This document shows, in pieces, positions 6,787-11,657 of a stretch of DNA of 11,657 nucleotides. The DNA comes from Clavulina sp. PMI_390. Its lineage: Eukaryota > Basidiomycota > Agaricomycetes > Cantharellales > Hydnaceae. The stretch spans positions 1 to 11,657 of the forward strand of contig WIDE01000195.1 of NCBI GenBank assembly GCA_015039315.1. The letters run 5' to 3'. Both the position numbers and the translations under genes were made by a program. Below the pieces are notes generated by a model. It had not been told where the DNA came from and made no database searches. It was given only the letters and a program-made list of their open reading frames with translations. Positions within the stretch are counted from its first letter, which is position 1. Every line of letters begins with the position of its first letter.

Positions 6787-8623
6787 ATGAAGTGCTTCTC
6801 CAACACCGGGGCGAGCGCTCTGCTCGCTCTGACCACCCTCGCCTCCTCGGTCTTGCCGATCCCCTCGCCCAAGCCTCTCCCGCCAGCCGAGAACCACCCA
6901 GATGCAGTGATGAAGGCCCGTCACCACTACATCGCCAACGTCCAGAAGCGCACCCCGCCAAGTTGATCGAGCCGTCCTCCCCCAAGCGAGCTTGTTGCAG
7001 CGACAAGTCCCTCATGACAGTCTGCAAGGCCAGGGCCACCTCCACTTCGTCCCTGACGGCCTCGTCAGCCTCCTCTGCCGCTCCCCAGACCACTTCCGCG
7101 GGGAACACCCAGCTCAACAACTGTCCTTCGTACGTTTCTCTCACTTCGGTTCATTTACCGTGCTGTCAATTTCTTGGTATTCACGTCCTCTTTCGATCAT
7201 ATTCCCCACTCTTGGCGCAACCTTGTGGCGACGCGCTTGTATTTAATTTCATACAGGTCCTGCTTCCCTTCGGCTGGATTCACTCCTCCCTCTGGAACTC
7301 CCACCACTGGACTCGATCAATAGTGGTGTGATCAGAACACCGAGAAGGCTGGTGAGGTTCCCTTTCTTTTCTTTCGCTTGGCAGGTCTTGGTGCCTGTCA
7401 TGTCATAAATCATCGACCTAACAACACCTTCTTCTATCAGGCTTTTACGGTTTCACCTATGCGTATGTATCCAGACCCTCGCTTTCCCTGTACTCCTGTA
7501 ACCGAAGAAACCCTTTTCTCTAACCGACGCCTCAACCCTTGTTGTCATTTTTGCTTTCTTTCTAACAGGCTTTTCTCATGCCCGTCCAAGGCCAAGATGA
7601 CCGCCGACTTCAAGCAGATGCGCAACACTTACGGCGCACGCTACGTCCGTCAGTACGGCAACTGCGACGGCGAGCCCGCCGACATGCTCGACAAAATGAT
7701 CGAAGCTGCGTACGCAAACGGCATGGGTGTCGTCGCTACTCTCTGGCTTGGCTGGGACGCCTCGGACACGACGTGGAAGACCCGCAAGGCGCATATGGAG
7801 GCGACGATCAAGAATAACCCGCTTGCTCCCTATGTCATTCGTTCGTTTGATGTGGGCACTGAGCCGTTGATGGACCAGCCTGTGAACCCCTCATCCGTCC
7901 TTATCCCCATGATCAAGTACGTCCCGCTCCCTATTACCGCCTCGGATCATTTGATCTGTGAACTTATCATCTGCGCTCACTATGAATAGGGAGGTCAAGG
8001 CTATCGCTGAACCCAAGGGCGTCCAGGTCGGCATCTCCGAGCTCCGCTACTCTTACGGCCTGGTCGGCTCCAGCGTCTCGAGCCAGATCTTCAGCCTCGG
8101 TGACTACGTCCATGCTCGTGCGTTACCATATACCCCCTTCTCATCAGGGATCCAAGCGCTCATTATGATCATTCTTCCTTCATTAGACGAGCTTCCCTTC
8201 CTGTCTGGCTCTGCCACCACCGGCAGTGCTGCCTGGCCCAGCCTGCAGTCCGACCTGAAGTGGTTCTCGCAGCAGTCCAACGGCAAGAAGATCACCCTCA
8301 CCGAGACTGGTACGTTCTTTCCCTCCCCACTCATCATATCTCTCCTCTTATCACATCGCTGACGTATCCGGATCATTCTTCAAGGTTGGCCCCGTAACAC
8401 CGCCGAGTGGAAGTCCGGCTCCAAGAACGCCGTCGCCTCCACCTCGTCCTCTGAAGGCTGGATGAACGTCCTGAACGACCACTGCAGCGACATGAAGTCT
8501 ATCGCTGGTAAGGGCGGTGTCGGCTGGTTCTGGTCTACGTGGAACGACGGTGATATCCCCGGCTACGGAGTCGTCGATTCGAGCGGCAAGGCGACGTTCT
8601 CGTTCAAGGGCGTCACCTGCTAA
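6787..8623 (+). CDS. Secreted GH17 beta-1,3-glucanase gene with broken frame
   Basis: Exons 6787-7129, 7257-7351, 7441-7462, 7569-7916, 7990-8117, 8187-8309 and 8385-8623 have six GT..AG introns (69-127 nt) and matching phases. Apart from two lesions they give about 432 codons ending TAA. Order: signal peptide (MKCFSNTGASALLALTTLAS), pro-region ending in a Kex2-like KR, Ser/Thr-rich linker (about 75-105), then the GH17 barrel. The acid/base Glu is in FDVGTEPL (about residue 252) and the nucleophile Glu in LTETGWPR (about 352); both are present. GH17 enzymes cleave or remodel beta-1,3-glucan in the fungal wall. Odd: a C is missing in the CCCC run at 6953-6956, so the frame from the ATG ends at TGA 6964-6966, and an in-frame TAG sits at 7321-7323. 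Start chosen for the signal peptide and A at -3. C-ending codons suggest former high expression. It is either a recent pseudogene or carries sequence errors. A model with one long intron over both lesions would stay open but drop conserved residues. Confidence 0.88.
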
Positions 8624-9152
8624 ACTCCCTTCGTACCCACTCCACAACTGGCCCCTTTCCCCGAGGGCCGACCTTCTTGGTTTCTTTCCCCTTTCTATCC
8701 TTTATTCTTTCCACTTTCTTTCTCTTTATTATGCGAGTTGAGTCTCGTTTCCTCTCATTGATATACCACGCACGCAGCCGTCGCATATCTTATTCTCCCC
8801 TCTCAAGCTCAAGTCTTGACTACTCTCCTCCTTTTATGTACGTGCGTGCCATGTACTCGTATGAAAGATGATGATGTTATTGTCTGCCCTTTAGTGGTTA
8901 GCAATTGCTCATTTGATGTTTTCATTTTTCTCGCTATCTTGATGATCTACTGTGTAGCCACTTCACTTGATCTGTGAATTTGATGATTTTGATTGACTAA
9001 ATGATTGCCTGAGGTGCTCGTCCTTCTACGTGTCCCCCAGGCCCTTGAGTAACAAATGCACGCCTCGGAGTGGTGGAACAAGATGCAAGTATAGAGTGGC
9101 TCTGGAGCTCGCGTGAACCCCTCGGCTGTCGCCGATCAGACTCCTCATCGCC
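8624..9152. other. 3' flank of GH17 and 5' flank of the next gene
   Basis: The first part (about 8624-8830) is strongly pyrimidine-rich on the plus strand (TTTCTTTCTCTTTATT-like), fitting the 3' untranslated region of the GH17 gene. The remainder is AT-rich and ends in the leader of the next plus-strand gene. Short frames here (for example 8677-8871) are products of pyrimidine bias. No clear polyadenylation signal or TATA box was identified. Confidence 0.45.
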
Positions 9153-11657
9153 ATGGCGCAACAATACCCACCTCATCAAGAGAGCATTGACCATAAATCA
9201 AGCGTCCCCATCATCTCTCAAATCGAAACATCAAAGGATTCCTTTGCCGACCCTCAAATGGCGCGTGAAACAATGGTTCAACACAAAGTGGGTGGAGTAC
9301 AGTTATCTCTGAGATAACTATCCAAGCTCACGCGCTACATCCTAATTTCAAGTCTACAAAGGCATACGACACCACGGCGCCCTCCCCCGACGCCTTGATG
9401 GCTACAATGGAATATGTTCAGCCTAATTTGTATGTGGACAATCAAGAGCGTCAAAATGGCATCCTCGTTGCGTCAGTTTCCCCTGCCATGCTAGATCAAA
9501 TTCAAGTGAGTTCAGCATCGGTCTAGGAGGTCAAAAAAACCTGACTGCCCACTTGGTCCTTGAACCTTCCTCCCTTATGACATGTAAAGATTAACTGGGT
9601 TGGAAAAAGTGCTCCATTTTTTCATATAACTCGATATATTGGCTGATGCATTTGTTCTAGCCCAAACCCACCGTTTAGCCAACTCCGATCACAGCATACC
9701 ACTCTCAGAGTTCAACGCACTCATCCTCAAGTACCCTGCGCTTTCCGGTGCCGTTATCATTAAAGTTGATGCATACAGCGAGTATACAATGGGGCTAATC
9801 CTGCATCGCTTTCTTGTTATGGAGCTAGAAATGGAATGGCCGGGTCCGCTTAAGTGTGGCTCTGTCTTCCTCCGTATGGATCGTCGGATGGATAATAATG
9901 TTACACCGCTTCAATTTGTGCTGAAGGGAGGCATAGCCCCTGCCAGAGACACGGCATGCATTCCATGCTTTCATATCTAACACATTAACTGATACAATGT
10001 ACTTCTAGGCTAGCCTTGCAACAGAGAAATTGGCTCTGGTCAATATAACAGCTACCCTGGAGAATTCTATGACATTCCCAAAGTCCAACCCCCCTCTTAA
10101 TAGCCTTTGCCCACTCTTTCACACAATGTGCACTGAGCTCTCCTCCTATATGCTTTGGCCAGTGAGTGCTATTATCCATGTATGTGCCTGCTATGACCAT
10201 CTCATGATGCTATGACCTGGAAATAGGCCAACTGCTGGTTCTTTGTTTCACTAATTCAGGAACATCTATTTGAACAATTCCATGGGTATTTTGCATTTGG
10301 TGAACTGAAGTGGGGCAAACTAGCTCTGGATATCCGGTCTCATGTGTCAGAGAAAGTCCGGTTGGATTTTCAACTTCCTTCTCCTCCAACGGTAATTGCA
10401 TTTAATTATAGAGAGAGCATCACAATCTGAACAAGGTTTTTGGAAGCTTCCTGGGTTGCTTCAATCACTGGCTATTCTTCTTCAACCAACAGTCCCCAAA
10501 CATTTTGCAACTGCATTAGTGAGTAATGCTGTTACAATGTCCATATAGCCAACCTAAGGCTTGCACAAAAGGAACTGTCTAAGATTTGGGACATCTGCAT
10601 AAACTCCAAAAAGATCCCATCCAGATCTTTGGGACATAAACTCATCACTGCATTAAAGCAGCTCATACCAGCACTTACTCCTTCTGAATTGCTGGCTGAA
10701 GAGATTTCCACTATCTCTTACCATGCCACAAGTGTGGCAAGAGTTCTCCTTCAACACTATAAAGGGCCTCAAAGTCAAACATGTCTGGCTCATACACTCC
10801 ATGCATATGCTGAGAGCCTAATGGTCCGCAAAATGAAGGATGATGCTCATGCAGCATTTTATGAGGCAGTGGTACTTTGGCGTGGATTGCCAAGTCACAG
10901 GTTGTTCTCCAAGCCACAGCTTTTGAAACCATCCAATCATTCTGCCAAAGCTAAATTTACCTTGCCTACTGCATCCTTGCAGTATCCATTGCAACTTCTA
11001 CGCATGCATACAAGTGCACATGATCTTGCAGCATCCCTAGTTGGACTCAATGCTTCCAACCTTCCCAAAGTCATGTTGGATGCAGCCAACACTGAGTGGT
11101 GGATATACTGTGCTATGGGCAATGGTGTTGGAGTTGCTAGACAACCATTTGCTGGAGATCCATTTACCCAGCCTCCATATCACCAAGATGCCAAAATACC
11201 ATGGTACTCTCCCACAAGATCACACACTGAAAAATTAACTGCAGGCTATGCAGCTATCCATGAAGCTCATGCAATATGGAGCTCAATCACTGCAAATAAC
11301 TCCAAGCTTGCCAAGCAACTTGCTGCATGCTCATATCAGGTGAGCTTGAGCCTACATGAAGAGCAGCATCCCAACCGCAATGACTATTATGCACTCTCTG
11401 CAATTGATGAGGCTGTGGATGTTCAACTGAGGGTCTGCAAAGAGGGGAAGTCTTCTCTGGAAGACTTGGAAACTCTGCTGAAATATCTGCAGAGGCAGGT
11501 ACAACTCTACACAAAATCTAATTGTAGCCTTGATCCACATCTCCCTATTCAAGCTTATTCAGAACATGCAAGAGCACTATTCACTGTTGCACCATCCCGG
11601 TTTCCAATCCTTGTGGATGCACTTTGGCAAGAGGCACTCTTTCATTTGAGCCATAAT
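9153..11657 (+). CDS. Agaricomycete-type helical-repeat (TPR-like) protein, 3' partial, 5' frame disrupted
   Basis: Start ATG 9153 (MAQQYPPHQESIDHK..) has context GCCATGG. Proposed segments: 9153-9505, 9590-9953, 10009-10161, 10227-10391, 10447-about 10522, and about 10551 or 10558 to the edge; the frame stays open for 369 codons from 10551. Motifs in order: HALHPNF, TAPSPDAL, ATMEYVQPNLY, then HRFLVMEL (near 9800), LRMDRR (near 9870), LWP|ANCWFF (junction at 10161/10227), then alpha-helical repeats such as LHAYAESL and DDAHAAFYEAVVLWRGL (10791-10890) that look like degenerate TPRs. I know proteins with this order as uncharacterised agaricomycete proteins, and TPRs usually bind other proteins; no enzyme motif is visible. 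Disruptions: about one base missing at 9309-9311, one extra base in TATATT near 9633-9638, a GC-AG intron (9954-10008), and a frame conflict at 10519-10557. AT-rich codons contrast with the GH17 gene. No signal peptide is seen. Either a decaying gene or a mis-sequenced one; the exon model is tentative. Confidence 0.6.

Noticed and set aside
6512..7144. 210-codon minus-strand open frame
   Set aside because: It lies antisense to the GH17 signal peptide and linker exon and the GH17 promoter; it has no domain and exists because of GC-rich codon structure on the other strand.
8677..8871. Ser/Phe/Leu-rich short frame
   Set aside because: Produced by the pyrimidine-rich 3' flank of the GH17 gene.
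1..11657. CRISPR array, bacterial operon or phage features
   Set aside because: No regularly spaced repeats of that kind; spliced genes show a eukaryotic nuclear genome.

Overview
The window looks like nuclear DNA of a filamentous basidiomycete, most likely an agaricomycete. The genes are cut by many short introns (about 55-130 nt, GT..AG with CTRAY-like branch sites). One gene encodes a secreted family GH17 glucanase, one a disordered N/G/D-rich protein with a CsbD-like tail, and one a helical-repeat protein of a type I associate with agaricomycetes. This is inference from gene style; no rRNA or other marker is present.

Left third (1-3549): no gene I can support, but a cluster of foldback (inverted-repeat) elements. 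At 1-228 is the right half of one foldback element. At 1003-1757 is a complete relative whose left arm is split by a second foldback element (1222-1489). At 2100-2439 is a MITE with matching TAA flanks, and at 2606-3549 a ~340-bp inverted repeat around a ~260-bp spacer. Between them lie a GGTTC/GAACC-rich repeat (387-528), two weak unrecognised stretches and a ~70-bp tandem duplication.

Middle (3550-8623): 3550-4690 holds only one weak minus-strand ORF. An intact five-exon minus-strand gene (5686 down to 4691) encodes a 243-residue disordered CsbD-like protein and has a TATA box and a tandem NAGNAG acceptor. About 1.1 kb of intergenic DNA separates it from a divergent plus-strand GH17 glucanase gene (6787-8623, seven exons). 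That gene keeps both catalytic glutamates and all splice sites, but its frame is broken by a one-base deletion and an in-frame TAG.

Right (9153-11657, open at the edge): a multi-exon plus-strand gene for an agaricomycete-type protein with an HRFLVMEL / LRMDRR / NCWFF block followed by TPR-like helical repeats. Its 5' part needs at least two single-base frame corrections, one GC-AG intron and one implausibly short intron (or a third frame correction). The last 369 codons are uninterrupted. Its AT-ending codons contrast with the C-ending codons of the GH17 and CsbD-like genes. The three genes do not form an evident pathway.
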